Assembly: GCF_000705555.1 (NCBI RefSeq)
Contig: NZ_JMQN01000040.1
Span: 310,001-374,000 of the forward strand
Length of the DNA: 64,000 nt
Reading direction: 5' to 3'
From: Marinobacterium lacunae
Lineage (GTDB): Bacteria > Pseudomonadota > Gammaproteobacteria > Pseudomonadales > Balneatricaceae
In this document: in pieces, positions 1-10,346 of the stretch
Layout: the number at the start of each line of letters is the position of its first letter
How positions within the stretch are numbered: position 1 is the stretch's first letter
Program-made: the position numbers and the translations under genes
Notes under the pieces: model-generated
Seen by the model: the letters and a program-made list of their open reading frames with translations, nothing else
The model's database searches: none
Told to the model about the DNA's origin: nothing

Positions 1-79
1 TGGTGTGCTGCTGACAACGATCACCGACGTCGTCGGTTTCTTTGCATTCTTGGGTCTTGCGACCCTGTTTTACGGTTGA
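1..79 (+). CDS. mgtE: MgtE-type magnesium transporter, C-terminal end only
   Basis: Only the last 25 codons are in the window, ending in TGA at 77-79. The visible tail reads as a hydrophobic helix containing the motif TDVVGFFAFLGLA, which is the typical last transmembrane helix of MgtE Mg2+/Co2+ transporters. The product would be an inner-membrane magnesium channel. The next gene, darP, starts 4 bases after the stop, so the two are probably co-transcribed. The identity rests on a short but characteristic tail. Confidence 0.7.
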   Translation, partial: GVLLTTITDVVGFFAFLGLATLFYG

Positions 80-83
80 AACA

Positions 84-608
84 ATGAGCGAATTCGAACA
101 CCAATCGGGGCTGGACCCTGACGAAGAACTGGGGCCAAGCCGCAGTCAGATTAAACGCGACATGGAAGCGCTTCAGGAGCTGGGCAGGCGTATTACAGAG
201 CTTCGTCCCGACCAACAGGCCCAGGTACCAATGGATGAACGCCTGGCCACTGCGGTCGCGGAGATGCGACGGATAACGGCTCACGGTGCGCGAAAAAGGC
301 ACTTACAGTTTATCGGCAAGTTGATGCGCACCGCCGACGCCGACGCCATTCGCGAGGTAATCGAGCGCTTTGACTCGGCCTCTGCCGCCCACAACCAGCA
401 TTTTCACGCCCTGGAACAGTGGCGCGAACGCCTGATTGCAGGCGGCAACGAGGAGCTGCAGAGCTATATCGACGCCCATCCTGAGGCCGACATTCAACAT
501 CTGCGACAGCTGGTCCGTAATGCTCAGAAAGAGCGCAAGGAGGAAAAGCCGCCTGCGCAGGCGCGCAAGCTCTTCCGCTACCTGCGTGACATCAGCGAAC
601 AGGCCTGA
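84..608 (+). CDS. darP: DarP/YjgA, 50S ribosome-associated assembly factor (DUF615)
   Basis: This 174-residue acidic and basic helical protein belongs to the YjgA/DUF615 family, which binds late 50S ribosomal precursors and helps ribosome maturation. The start ATG at 84 is preferred over an upstream ATG at 42, because the latter lies inside the mgtE coding region and the family begins a few residues before the motif ELGPSRSQIKRD. That SRSQ-K-R-D stretch, the internal RRITAHGARKRHLQFIGKLM segment and the C-terminal RKLFRYLRDI are family hallmarks. In related genomes yjgA sits beside tldD or pmbA. Neither is in this window, so the neighbourhood is rearranged. Confidence 0.93.
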   Translation: MSEFEHQSGLDPDEELGPSRSQIKRDMEALQELGRRITELRPDQQAQVPMDERLATAVAEMRRITAHGARKRHLQFIGKLMRTADADAIREVIERFDSASAAHNQHFHALEQWRERLIAGGNEELQSYIDAHPEADIQHLRQLVRNAQKERKEEKPPAQARKLFRYLRDISEQA

Positions 609-620
609 TTAAACACCCGC

Positions 621-1457
621 CTATCGCCAGCTATCGCGCCGATGCTGCCAAACCGGCATGTCGGCGCGTAGCTGTTTGACCTTGTCCAGATTCACATCTG
701 CGACAACCACACCCTCACCCCACTCGTGACACCCGAGCACTTTCCCCCAGGGATCGATAATCATCGAGTGCCCCCAGGTTTCGCGCTTCGGGCTATGCAC
801 ACCGCCCTGACCCGCCCCCAGGCAGTAGCACTGGTTTTCAATGGCTCGCGCTCGCAGCAACACTTCCCAGTGAGCCTCACCTGTCACCTTGGTAAAGGCA
901 GCAGGTACCAACAGTATCTCGGCACCCAAGTCTCGCAAACGCTGATAGTGCGCCGGAAAGCGCAAATCGTAACAGATGCTCAGACCGAGTTTGCCAACAG
1001 GCGAATCAACGACAACCACGTCCTCGCCCGGTTCGAACCGCTCCGACTCACGGTAGCTCGACAGCGCATCCCCCACATCCACATCGAACAGGTGCCGCTT
1101 GTCATAGGAGGCGGCGACTGCCCCCCCGTCATCGACCACCAGCAACCGACTGCGTACCCTACCGTCTTCGATTTTGGATCCATCGGGCCTAAGCAGAGCC
1201 GGCGTACTGCCTGCAACCAGCCAAATACCGTACGCTTTGGCCTGGGCCGCCAGCCAGTTGGAGAGACGTCCGTGCAACAACTCCTCTTCAGCCAGCGCGC
1301 GTATCTGACCGCTTTCGATCAGCGCAAAGTTTTCCGGCATAACCGCGAGCCGAGCGCCCTGGCTGGCAGCCTGAGCAATCAACTCTCCGGCCTGAGCCAG
1401 GTTGGCTTCGGTATCCTTGCTGGACACCATTTGGATTACCGCCACTTTTTCAGCCAT
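621..1457 (-). CDS. Nitrilase-superfamily amidohydrolase (deaminated glutathione amidase type)
   Basis: A 278-residue carbon-nitrogen hydrolase. The Glu-Lys-Cys triad is visible: E42 in MPENF, K120 in YDKRHLFDVDV and C162 in SICYDLRFP. The YDKRHLFDVDV signature and length fit the Nit1/NitB branch, which hydrolyses deaminated glutathione (a transaminase side product) to 2-oxoglutarate and Cys-Gly, a metabolite-repair role in the cytosol. The start overlaps the stop of yhdP by one base, so it is the last gene of the mreB-to-nit block. This yhdP-nit pairing is common in gammaproteobacteria. The exact substrate cannot be proven from sequence; a general omega-amidase is the alternative. Confidence 0.88.
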   Translation of the reverse strand: MAEKVAVIQMVSSKDTEANLAQAGELIAQAASQGARLAVMPENFALIESGQIRALAEEELLHGRLSNWLAAQAKAYGIWLVAGSTPALLRPDGSKIEDGRVRSRLLVVDDGGAVAASYDKRHLFDVDVGDALSSYRESERFEPGEDVVVVDSPVGKLGLSICYDLRFPAHYQRLRDLGAEILLVPAAFTKVTGEAHWEVLLRARAIENQCYCLGAGQGGVHSPKRETWGHSMIIDPWGKVLGCHEWGEGVVVADVNLDKVKQLRADMPVWQHRRDSWR

Positions 1458-4400
1458 CAGGGCGTCTCCTTCTGTGCTGCTGCCGGTGTCTGCAGCTCAA
1501 CCTGCGGATCACCCCAGTCACCGGAAATTCGATATTTCAGTGTCGTCACTTTCTCAAGCTTATCGCCGATCAGCTTGTCGATCAGGAACACCGCGCCTGC
1601 CACCTGAGGCGCACCCAATAAAACAGCGGCAAAGGGCACATTACTGGCCAATGGCAGTACCACCTCCATCTCCTTGTCTACCGTTTCATCGACGAGGTTC
1701 AGAGTGCCGCTGGCTTTAAGATTAGCCGAAGGGCCTTCCATGATTAGCGGATCCACAGTGCGCGCGATACCCTTTGCTATATCGTAGCGTCCTTCGAGGC
1801 GATCAAAAGCAACACCCTTCTTGAACAGATCGGAGAAATCGAGCCTCAAACGGCGGCCCAACGAGTTGAAATTCAGAATACCTAATACACGGAGCAGGTT
1901 GGCGCTGTTACCCGATTCAATCAGCCGTCCATCCTTGAATTTAAACCCCAAAGCACCGCCAAGATTCGCCGCCTTGATCGACCAGGGAGCCCCGGACCAC
2001 TCCAGCTGTAGATCCGCACTTAATTCCTCGCTTTCAAACGTCTTCTCAAGCTGCCACAACTCCAATTGTCGCCCCAGATCCTTTCCCTGAATCTTCAGGG
2101 TCAAGCCGGTGCTTGGATGCTCTCCTCCCAACCAGTTGAGCTCACCTTTAATATTCAGTTGAGCAAGTGTCGCCACGATATTTTGTATTCTCAGACGCTG
2201 CCCCTGGGGACGCAGATTCGCCTGCCAGTGCCCCAGGTCACGCCCCCTGTATACAAACTTCTCAATATTCAGATCAGCCGGCGGCATCGACTCTGGGCTA
2301 AATAAGGACTCGTCCTCTTCCTGTTCAGATCCGGTCTTGGCGCTATCACCCGAGGGCAGTTTGTCCAGCGTCAGGCGTGAAAGGTCGATGGATATCGGTC
2401 GATCATCCCTGGGAATATGGACGTCCCCGGCAATCTCGTCACCGGCCAAATTCACCAGCCAACCTCCTCGATCAGGGGTCACTTTCGCGCTCAATCGGTG
2501 GACACTGAGCGCGCCGGCATCCACTCGAGCGATCTGCAGATCCACCGCTTTAAGTGCTACGTTTTCGCCAGCTGGCACACCGGCATTGGCATCTGCCCCT
2601 GCCGGTTGCAACTTCTCGAGCAGTGGCTTTAATTCATTGACTTTAAGGAGACCTAGAGCACCATCCACATAGAGGCCGTCACCCGCTCGCAGTACACTCT
2701 CGCCCTCACCCAAATGCACCGTACCACGCAGCGCATCGTGCGATAGATCAAAACGCCCGCTCAACGCCTGTCGATAACTGAAATCAAGCTGTCGACTGGA
2801 CAACGCGAGTCCGACCTTGAGCTCGCCCGGCTGGGAAGCTTCAAGCCCCAACGGCGACGGCAGGTCCACCGCAACACCTTTCAGGTCCGACTGTATATCC
2901 AGTCGACTGATGCACGCTTTCTGCCCGTTACAGAGCGTTAACGCGGCGGTATAACCCAAGGTGCCCCGCATAAGCGTGAGCTGATCCACACCTGTCCATT
3001 TCCGGGCGGTCTCGACCGGTAACTGCCCTTGCATATCCACTCGAGTAACACCGTCACGGGTGGCAAGCTTTCCACTGAAAGACTGATCAAACATCCTGCC
3101 GGTAAGTTTTTCACTGGAAAGACCACGAGCGGTGCTGTAATTCAACCAGCCTTGAATATCGCTGATATCGAGACGCTTGGACTCTGATGAGAGTCTGGCA
3201 CCGTCCAGGCGCCCCTTAGCCACAACGCTCAGCTTCGCTTTCGCGTCATGCTGCACCGGTATATCCAGATTCAAACCGGTCTCAATATGGCCGTCGAAGT
3301 GCCAGTCATCCAGCGATTCACCCACAAAGGCCATTGGTTTGGAGCGCAGAACTTTCTCCAAGTCAGTTGCAGGCCCATCCAGTTGAGCGATCACCTTGAG
3401 TCTTGGCTGATGCAGAGGCTTATAGGCCCACCCCGACTTTATTTTCGAATCAAGCAGGGTTGCATGGCGAATGTCAGCTCTCAAGTCTCCGTTATGTATG
3501 TATAAAAACAGGTCTGCGTTATCGATACTGGGCCAATCCGGGTCATACTTCAGCTGTGCATCCGCGATATCGAAAAAGAGTTGCACCACGGGTGGCTCGC
3601 GATCTTCCAGCATCCGCGTTCCACCGTGCAGCAATAGACCCGCCTGACGAATCGTACCGCCCTCTATCGCCTTTCCAAGCCAGCTGTGCAATCCTTCGCC
3701 TACTTCATGGGCAGGCGTAAAACTCTGGGCACGTGTTGCAGCGCCCTCCGTAATACCGATCTGCAGCGTAAGCTCGGTCTGCTGCTCCCGGTCATAGGGT
3801 ATCTCGATACTGAATCGACCGGCCGCTTTCACGTCAGGCTCGGAAAGGTGCAGAAGCTCACTGCTGATAAGAGCCGCATCAGGAGAGAGTGACCACTTGA
3901 TAACACCGTCTGCCTGCGCAAACGACCAGCCCTGGGGATAAAGTTTAGGGAAGTTCAGATCGAATCGATCCGAGCGAAGATGCAGAGCTCCACCGTTAAT
4001 GTTTGCCTTCACCAACCCTGAAACACCATCGACAGCCGGTGCCCCATAGTAGGCATCAACAGCAAGATTCTCGGCATCCGCCGCAACGTGAAAGTCGCGC
4101 CACTGCCCGGATTCCGGCCAGACTACCCTGAGATTGTTTAACCGGCCCCGCGGCTTCAACTCATCGACAACCTCCAGCACTTTTTCCGGTAATGCCGACT
4201 GCTGTCCCACCCATTGCGCCAAGCGCTCAAGATCGACACTGGGCACTGCGACCTGCTGCAGTCTGAAAGGCTTTTGAACACCTTTACTCTCCAGCAACAC
4301 CTGAGGTATTACCAGCCCTTCCCCCTCGGTATTGAGGTGAACATTGTTGAGCTGCAGCTGATATCCACCCGCTTTAGGCAGTAACGCAAAGTCGAGATAG

Positions 4401-5284
4401 CTATTGTTCAAGACCACCCGCTGTGGTGGGGCGCCATATTCCAGATCGCCCACCGCCAGCGCACCATTTAATGACGCCAGGGCACCGGCATGCCAACGTC
4501 CCCAAAATTCCGTTCCGGCGCGCAACCGGATCAGCGGCAGCTCAAGATCAATCAGCGTAAAGAGCTCGGGCCCCAGGGAATCAAGCTTTAGGTAAAAAGG
4601 GTAATCGCCCTGCAACGGATCTTCGGGCGTGCCCTCAAACTGCACTGCAAATTCAAGACGGGTATCCTCACCCAGCGCCGCTACCTGAAGGTTGCCGCTG
4701 AGCTGGTGCTGGTCGTCAACATTTTCAAGCAGGGCGTCGATCGAATTCAATTGCCTTGCACTGCCGGCATCGGGAAGCATCAACAGGCTAGCGTCGCGTA
4801 TGACGACCTGAGGCTGACCTAGAATAAGTCCTAAGAGGCGTTGCCACCCCCGTTCCGACATGCCGCTGCTGTCAGCGCCGACACCGGGCCGATGCAGCCA
4901 CCGACCGTCCCGTTGATGCCAGAAACCCTTTACAGAGCTGAACTCGAGTTTGCCGAAAACTGGCTGCCAACGTACTAACGATCGCCAGGGATCGAGCTGA
5001 ACGTCGATATGGTCGATGCTCAAGCGCACCTCGGGCCCCTGCTCACCGGCACTGAACACCCTGAGCCCCTCAACATTGAGCGCCGGGTAGTAGCCTTCCC
5101 AGCGTGCATCGATGCGATCGATCCCCAGATTGACACCCAGTGCTTCGCCCAGATAGGCCTCAATTTCGTCCTTGTAGTCCGATACTTTCGGCAGCCCCAG
5201 GCGCAAGCCGATTATGGCGATACCAATCAGCATCGCCAGCATCAAACTCCACCAACTGAGGTGTCTAACCGACGCCTTGAGCAT
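1457..5284 (-). CDS. yhdP: YhdP family AsmA-like protein (envelope phospholipid transport)
   Basis: A 1275-residue protein with one N-terminal membrane helix (about residues 14-30), followed by a very long periplasmic part built of repeated beta-rich AsmA/DUF3971 segments and an AsmA-like C-terminal region. Length and architecture match YhdP (TIGR02099), one of the bridge-like AsmA proteins (with TamB and YdbH) that carry phospholipids from inner to outer membrane in enterobacteria. The gene lies 14 bases after rng and overlaps nit, the usual order rng-yhdP-nit. It is the longest gene of the window and no frameshift is seen. Confidence 0.93.
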   Translation of the reverse strand: MLKASVRHLSWWSLMLAMLIGIAIIGLRLGLPKVSDYKDEIEAYLGEALGVNLGIDRIDARWEGYYPALNVEGLRVFSAGEQGPEVRLSIDHIDVQLDPWRSLVRWQPVFGKLEFSSVKGFWHQRDGRWLHRPGVGADSSGMSERGWQRLLGLILGQPQVVIRDASLLMLPDAGSARQLNSIDALLENVDDQHQLSGNLQVAALGEDTRLEFAVQFEGTPEDPLQGDYPFYLKLDSLGPELFTLIDLELPLIRLRAGTEFWGRWHAGALASLNGALAVGDLEYGAPPQRVVLNNSYLDFALLPKAGGYQLQLNNVHLNTEGEGLVIPQVLLESKGVQKPFRLQQVAVPSVDLERLAQWVGQQSALPEKVLEVVDELKPRGRLNNLRVVWPESGQWRDFHVAADAENLAVDAYYGAPAVDGVSGLVKANINGGALHLRSDRFDLNFPKLYPQGWSFAQADGVIKWSLSPDAALISSELLHLSEPDVKAAGRFSIEIPYDREQQTELTLQIGITEGAATRAQSFTPAHEVGEGLHSWLGKAIEGGTIRQAGLLLHGGTRMLEDREPPVVQLFFDIADAQLKYDPDWPSIDNADLFLYIHNGDLRADIRHATLLDSKIKSGWAYKPLHQPRLKVIAQLDGPATDLEKVLRSKPMAFVGESLDDWHFDGHIETGLNLDIPVQHDAKAKLSVVAKGRLDGARLSSESKRLDISDIQGWLNYSTARGLSSEKLTGRMFDQSFSGKLATRDGVTRVDMQGQLPVETARKWTGVDQLTLMRGTLGYTAALTLCNGQKACISRLDIQSDLKGVAVDLPSPLGLEASQPGELKVGLALSSRQLDFSYRQALSGRFDLSHDALRGTVHLGEGESVLRAGDGLYVDGALGLLKVNELKPLLEKLQPAGADANAGVPAGENVALKAVDLQIARVDAGALSVHRLSAKVTPDRGGWLVNLAGDEIAGDVHIPRDDRPISIDLSRLTLDKLPSGDSAKTGSEQEEDESLFSPESMPPADLNIEKFVYRGRDLGHWQANLRPQGQRLRIQNIVATLAQLNIKGELNWLGGEHPSTGLTLKIQGKDLGRQLELWQLEKTFESEELSADLQLEWSGAPWSIKAANLGGALGFKFKDGRLIESGNSANLLRVLGILNFNSLGRRLRLDFSDLFKKGVAFDRLEGRYDIAKGIARTVDPLIMEGPSANLKASGTLNLVDETVDKEMEVVLPLASNVPFAAVLLGAPQVAGAVFLIDKLIGDKLEKVTTLKYRISGDWGDPQVELQTPAAAQKETP

Positions 5285-5298
5285 AAGCGGCGCGTTCC

Positions 5299-6771
5299 TT
5301 AGCGCAGAACCACATCGAAATGTTCGGGGTTATACATGGGTTCAACTTGGAAGCGGATCGTCTTGCCGATGAACACTTCAAGCTCCGCCACGTGATCCGA
5401 TGCATCATCCAGCAGGTAATCGACTACCCGCTGATTGGCCAAAACCAGATAGGAGTCGGTATCGTAGGCACGGTGCTGACGCAGAATCTCGCGGAAAATT
5501 TCATAACAGACCGTTTCCGGTGTACGGATAGAGCCACGCCCCTCACACTGCTGGCAGGGCTCGCAGAGCACCTGTTCAAGGCTCTCCCGGGTGCGTTTGC
5601 GGGTCATCTCGACCAGACCAAGCTCCGACACACCTGTCACTTTGCACTTGGCGTAATCCTTTTCCAGCACTCGCTCAAGCGTACGTAGAACCTGGCGCTG
5701 ATGATCGACATCTTCCATGTCGATAAAATCGATGATGATAATGCCGCCAAGGTTCCTTAAACGCAGCTGACGCCCTATCGCAGTCGCCGCTTCAAGATTG
5801 GTTTTGAAGATCGTCTCTTCAAGATTGCGATGCCCGACAAACGCGCCGGTATTCACATCAACCGTCGTCATCGCTTCTGTTTGATCGAATATCAGATAGC
5901 CGCCGGATTTCAGCTCCACCTTGCGACCGAGGGCCTTCTGCACCTCCTCCTCTACGTTAAAGAGGTCGAAAATAGGGCGCTCGCCCGGGTAGTACTCCAG
6001 CTTACTCTCAATCTCAGGCACCAGAGAACGGCAGAAATCGACCGCCTTCTGAAACGTCTCACGGGAGTCGATCCGGATACGTTCAACGCCGGCATGGGCC
6101 ATATCACGGAGCGCGCGCATATTCAGCGGCAGATCCTCGTAAACCGCAGATGGGGCACTTGCCTTGGCAATCCGGCTCTGAATCGAATCCCACAGCCGTA
6201 CCAAAAACTGTATATCGGCCGCCAGCTCGGCCTCACTTACCTGCTCGGCTACAGTCCGCAGGATAAATCCATGACCTGGAGATTCTTCCTCTTCGCTGGT
6301 ACTGAGCTTCTGGATCAGGGATCTTAAACGCTCACGCTCTTCCGGATCCTCAATGCGCTGAGAGACACCAATGTGGGAGCTGCCCGGCATCAGCACTAGA
6401 TAGCGGGAGGGAATCGAAAGATGGGTTGTCAGCCGCGCCCCCTTGGTCCCGATCGGGTCCTTGGTTACCTGCACAAGCAGCGACTGCCCCTCTCTCAACA
6501 CATGAGCAATGGAGAGATTCGCGCGCCCTTCCGCGGACTGACTCTGGTCGACAACCTCGTCAACGTGGATAAAAGCTGCGCGCTCCAGGCCTATATCGAC
6601 AAAGGCCGCCTGCATACCCGGCAAGACACGTACAACCTTACCCTTATATATATTGCCAACAATTCCGCGACGCTTGGCACGTTCGATATAGATCTCTTGC
6701 GGCATACCGTTTTCGATTACCGCGACACGGGTCTCCATCGGAGTAAAGTTGATCAGTATCTCTTCCGCCAT
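5299..6771 (-). CDS. rng: Ribonuclease G
   Basis: A 490-residue RNase E/G family endoribonuclease that cuts single-stranded AU-rich RNA and matures the 16S rRNA 5' end. An S1-type RNA-binding domain is near the N-terminus (about residues 35-120, with GNIYKGKVVRVLPGMQAAF). The catalytic DNase I-like region carries DVNTGAFVGHRNLEETIF, with the metal-binding aspartates in DVN and in IIDFIDMED. The Zn-link CEPCQQCEGRG follows. The protein is short like RNase G and lacks the long RNase E scaffold tail. It lies between maf (15-base gap) and yhdP (14-base gap), the classic mre-maf-rng order. Confidence 0.96.
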   Translation of the reverse strand: MAEEILINFTPMETRVAVIENGMPQEIYIERAKRRGIVGNIYKGKVVRVLPGMQAAFVDIGLERAAFIHVDEVVDQSQSAEGRANLSIAHVLREGQSLLVQVTKDPIGTKGARLTTHLSIPSRYLVLMPGSSHIGVSQRIEDPEERERLRSLIQKLSTSEEEESPGHGFILRTVAEQVSEAELAADIQFLVRLWDSIQSRIAKASAPSAVYEDLPLNMRALRDMAHAGVERIRIDSRETFQKAVDFCRSLVPEIESKLEYYPGERPIFDLFNVEEEVQKALGRKVELKSGGYLIFDQTEAMTTVDVNTGAFVGHRNLEETIFKTNLEAATAIGRQLRLRNLGGIIIIDFIDMEDVDHQRQVLRTLERVLEKDYAKCKVTGVSELGLVEMTRKRTRESLEQVLCEPCQQCEGRGSIRTPETVCYEIFREILRQHRAYDTDSYLVLANQRVVDYLLDDASDHVAELEVFIGKTIRFQVEPMYNPEHFDVVLR

Positions 6772-6786
6772 GCCGAATTCCTTACT

Positions 6787-7383
6787 TCAGGCTTTTGGGT
6801 CAGACGATGTTTGCCAGACCTCAATATCGAATTCTTTCAGTATGGCCGCTGTTTGCGCCAGCGGCAGGCCAACGACCGCCGAATAGCTACCGTTGATCGA
6901 ATCTACCAATACAGCACCCAGTCCCTGAATGCCGTAGGCTCCCGCCTTGTCTGCAGGTTCACCACTGGCCCAGTATGCTCGGGCACGTGACTCATCAAAG
7001 GCGACAAAGTTGACTTCCGTTATGACGGTTTCACAGATACAACGTTCCCCATCGACGACAGCAACGGCCGTCATCACCTGATGTTTTCGACCGGATAATC
7101 GCCTTAGCATGCTTAGCGCATCCGCCTCGTCACGCGGCTTTCCGAGAATTTCGTCATCCAGAATAACTGCCGTATCTGACCCGAGGGCGGGCGTAACACT
7201 GCCCGCCGCCAGGAAGCCGGCCTTCGCCTTTTCACAGGCTAGACGCGCAACATAAGCAGTTGGCGCTTCATCGTCCAGCGGGTCTTCGCACAGGTCGACA
7301 GGCATGACCTGATGAGGCACTCCGATCTGATCCAACAATTCGCGGCGACGTGGGGATGCGGAAGCAAGAATCAGAACAGACAT
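6787..7383 (-). CDS. maf: Maf-like nucleoside triphosphate pyrophosphatase (YhdE type)
   Basis: A 198-residue Maf protein that hydrolyses dTTP/UTP and modified pyrimidine nucleotides to monophosphates, acting in housecleaning and possibly septum control. The start chosen is the ATG at 7381-7383, which opens MSVLILASASPRRRELL, the invariant Maf N-terminus with the SxSPRR phosphate-binding motif. The frame stays open upstream across mreD, but that part is an antisense-like extension. The second signature LGSDTAVILDDEILGKPRD carries the catalytic Asp. The gene sits 14 bases downstream of mreD, as in most gammaproteobacteria. Confidence 0.95.
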   Translation of the reverse strand: MSVLILASASPRRRELLDQIGVPHQVMPVDLCEDPLDDEAPTAYVARLACEKAKAGFLAAGSVTPALGSDTAVILDDEILGKPRDEADALSMLRRLSGRKHQVMTAVAVVDGERCICETVITEVNFVAFDESRARAYWASGEPADKAGAYGIQGLGAVLVDSINGSYSAVVGLPLAQTAAILKEFDIEVWQTSSDPKA

Positions 7384-7397
7384 TGGGAAACCTTGAC

Positions 7398-7886
7398 TCA
7401 GCGTATTCGGAACAGGCGCCGAACACCTCTTAACAGCAGGAACAACCAGGGCCAGACCAGAGCGCTGATCACCGCTGGTAGTAGAAACAGTAGCGAATCG
7501 CTTGTCGTGCCGGTAATGCCCTGCATCCAGTGGAACAGCAGCTGATTGATTCCCACCAGCACCAGAATCAGGGAGGACTGCTGCCACAACGGGAACATGC
7601 GCATCCGTTTGTACAGCATCAACACCAGAAAGGCGATGATCGTCATCGACAGCGCGTTGAGCCCAAGCACACTGCCACGCACCAGATCCATGGCCAGCCC
7701 GACAACGAATGCACTTCCTATGCCGATGCGGTAGGGCAGTGCCATGACCCAATAGATCAGGACCAGAAGAACCCATTCAGGTCGCGCCCATGTCATGAAG
7801 TCCGGCATCGGAATCTGGCTGAGTACCAGACCGATGATGAACGTCCCAAGAATGATCAGCCCGCCGCCGGCGCGCTCTTCATTCAT
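7398..7886 (-). CDS. mreD: Rod shape-determining protein MreD
   Basis: A 162-residue integral membrane protein with about five hydrophobic helices. MreD is the inner-membrane partner of MreC and RodA/PBP2 in the elongasome. The family features are low complexity of sequence but clear topology, the FMTWARPEWVLLVLIYWVMALP segment (charged-aromatic boundary of helix 2) and the genome position. It overlaps the mreC stop by 8 bases, implying translational coupling. The C-terminus is basic, as expected for a cytoplasmic tail. Confidence 0.93.
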   Translation of the reverse strand: MNEERAGGGLIILGTFIIGLVLSQIPMPDFMTWARPEWVLLVLIYWVMALPYRIGIGSAFVVGLAMDLVRGSVLGLNALSMTIIAFLVLMLYKRMRMFPLWQQSSLILVLVGINQLLFHWMQGITGTTSDSLLFLLPAVISALVWPWLFLLLRGVRRLFRIR

Positions 7887-8733
7887 CAGGCGCCTCCGAA
7901 GGGAGCGTCACATTGACCTGTTCGTGCTGTACGAGCAGCAGATGACGGCTCTTGTCCAAGCGAGCGGAGGGCTTCGCCTTGACCTGCACGAACTGCCTGC
8001 CTGGATCGCGTATCACATCCGTCACTTCTGCCACCGGGTAGCCCCGAGGGAATCGCCCAGCCAGCCCGGAGGTGACCAGCAGGTCCCCGACACGCACATC
8101 GGCTGTATCGGCTACATGTTCAAGCTCCAGCTCATCCAGATCCCCCTTGCCCAGAGCAATTGCGCGAAAACCGTTGCGATTGATCTCGACCGGAAGCGCC
8201 GCACGGGCGTCGGTGACCAGCATTACGCGGGCGGTATAGTGCGACAGCGTAATGACCTGCCCCATGATACCACCGGCGTCCAGCACCGGCTGGCCTTCGT
8301 AGACACCATCCTCGAAACCGCGGTTTATGATCACCTCGTGCTGGAACGGATCGGGGTTTACACCGATCAACTCAGCCAGCTTGACCGGCTCCGTTACGCG
8401 TTTTCCAGCACCGAGCAACTCCCGAAGGCGGATATTCTCGGCGATAAGCGCCGCGTTCTGCTGCACCTTGCGCTCAAGCATCAACGCCTCGGAGCGAAGC
8501 CGCTCGTTATCGCTCAGCAGTGTGGCACGGCTTACAACAACGCCGGACAGGTTATCGGCGGCACGGGCAGGCAGATCGACCAACCACTGGACGGGTGTAG
8601 TCAACAGGGACAGGTAAGCACGCCCCTCTTTCATCTTCGACCAGTTCAGGTCAGAGATGATCAAAAGCAGTGCCATCAATATCAGAACGACGAAGAGGGC
8701 ACGCGGTGCCCCCCCTCGAAATATGGTTTTAAT
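7879..8733 (-). CDS. mreC: Rod shape-determining protein MreC, probable ATT start
   Basis: MreC is a bitopic periplasmic scaffold that links MreB to the cell-wall synthases. The part from the first ATG (8679) has 266 residues, but this would begin inside the membrane helix. Eighteen more in-frame codons upstream encode KTIFRGGAPRALFVVLIL, the basic cytoplasmic anchor and helix start that MreC proteins normally have. No ATG, GTG or TTG lies there. An ATT codon at 8733-8731 has a perfect GGAGG (8744-8740) six bases before it, so I take ATT as the start (284 residues). A coiled coil (about residues 70-110) precedes the beta-rich MreC domain. The gene lies between mreB and mreD. Confidence 0.9.
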   Translation of the reverse strand: MKTIFRGGAPRALFVVLILMALLLIISDLNWSKMKEGRAYLSLLTTPVQWLVDLPARAADNLSGVVVSRATLLSDNERLRSEALMLERKVQQNAALIAENIRLRELLGAGKRVTEPVKLAELIGVNPDPFQHEVIINRGFEDGVYEGQPVLDAGGIMGQVITLSHYTARVMLVTDARAALPVEINRNGFRAIALGKGDLDELELEHVADTADVRVGDLLVTSGLAGRFPRGYPVAEVTDVIRDPGRQFVQVKAKPSARLDKSRHLLLVQHEQVNVTLPSEAPDE

Positions 8734-8739
8734 AGCAGA

Positions 8740-8744
8740 CCTCC
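8740..8744 (-). promoter_or_regulatory. Ribosome-binding site GGAGG before the mreC ATT codon
   Basis: On the minus strand GGAGG is followed by six bases and then ATT, in frame with mreC. It is the only good Shine-Dalgarno sequence between the mreB stop and the mreC membrane helix, so it decides the start call. Confidence 0.7.
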
Positions 8745-8800
8745 GGTTTCTTTTTCACCAGTGCATCAACAGCATTGGCGATTGGAAACAGGTCAAAATC

Positions 8801-9901
<1,101 letters not shown>

Positions 9902-9930
9902 TTACTGGCCACAAGTCCTGAAAGGCGATA

Positions 9931-9959
9931 ACTCTAACAACGGCGGGGATTTTGGGCAA
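9931..9959 (-). promoter_or_regulatory. Putative sigma-70 promoter for mreB
   Basis: Reading the minus strand, TTGCCC (9959-9954), a 17-base spacer and TAGAGT (9936-9931) match the -35 and -10 consensus at 4 of 6 positions each. It lies about 90 bases upstream of mreB in the mreB/gatC divergent gap. No equally good promoter was found facing gatC. Confidence 0.45.
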
Positions 9960-10028
9960 GGAACAAATATGGTAACTTAGCCCGCTTCTAACTCTTTCCT
10001 GAATAAGCTAACAGCGAGAAGCGGACTT

Positions 10029-10316
10029 ATGTCTCTGGACCGATCCGACGTGGAACGTATCGCCCATCTGGCACGTCTCCAGATAGACGAAAGCGATATC
10101 CCGTCCTACACCGAAAATCTCTCCAGCATCCTTAACCTGATCGACCAGATGCAGCAGACGGATACCTCCGGCGTTGAGCCGCTGGCCAATCCGCTCGACG
10201 CCGTACTGCGTCTACGTGAAGACGTGGTCAGCGAAGTCAACCAACGTGCGGCGCTGCAATCGGTTTCCCCGGCTGTCGAAGAGGGGCTGTTCCTGGTCCC
10301 GAAAGTGATCGAGTAA
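10029..10316 (+). CDS. gatC: Asp-tRNA(Asn)/Glu-tRNA(Gln) amidotransferase subunit C
   Basis: A 95-residue GatC, the small belt subunit that wraps and stabilises GatA in the transamidosome. The opening [16 protein letters not shown]-type segment and the central [22 protein letters not shown] with the conserved Asp-Gly/Glu-Pro-leading loop are typical. It begins the gatC-gatA-gatB operon, divergent from mreB. The gap to gatA is 30 bases. Confidence 0.95.
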   Translation: MSLDRSDVERIAHLARLQIDESDIPSYTENLSSILNLIDQMQQTDTSGVEPLANPLDAVLRLREDVVSEVNQRAALQSVSPAVEEGLFLVPKVIE

Positions 10317-10346
10317 CTCTCGCCCTATTTCAAGGAATGCTTACAG

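Noticed and set aside
6787-7776. Longer maf reading frame starting inside mreD
   Set aside because: The Maf N-terminus is invariant at the ATG at 7383; the extra 131 residues overlap mreD in another frame and show no conserved sequence.
9952-9980. Possible promoter facing gatC (TTGGGC and TATGGT-like boxes)
   Set aside because: No pair with acceptable spacing reaches even 4 of 6 at both boxes, so no call was made.
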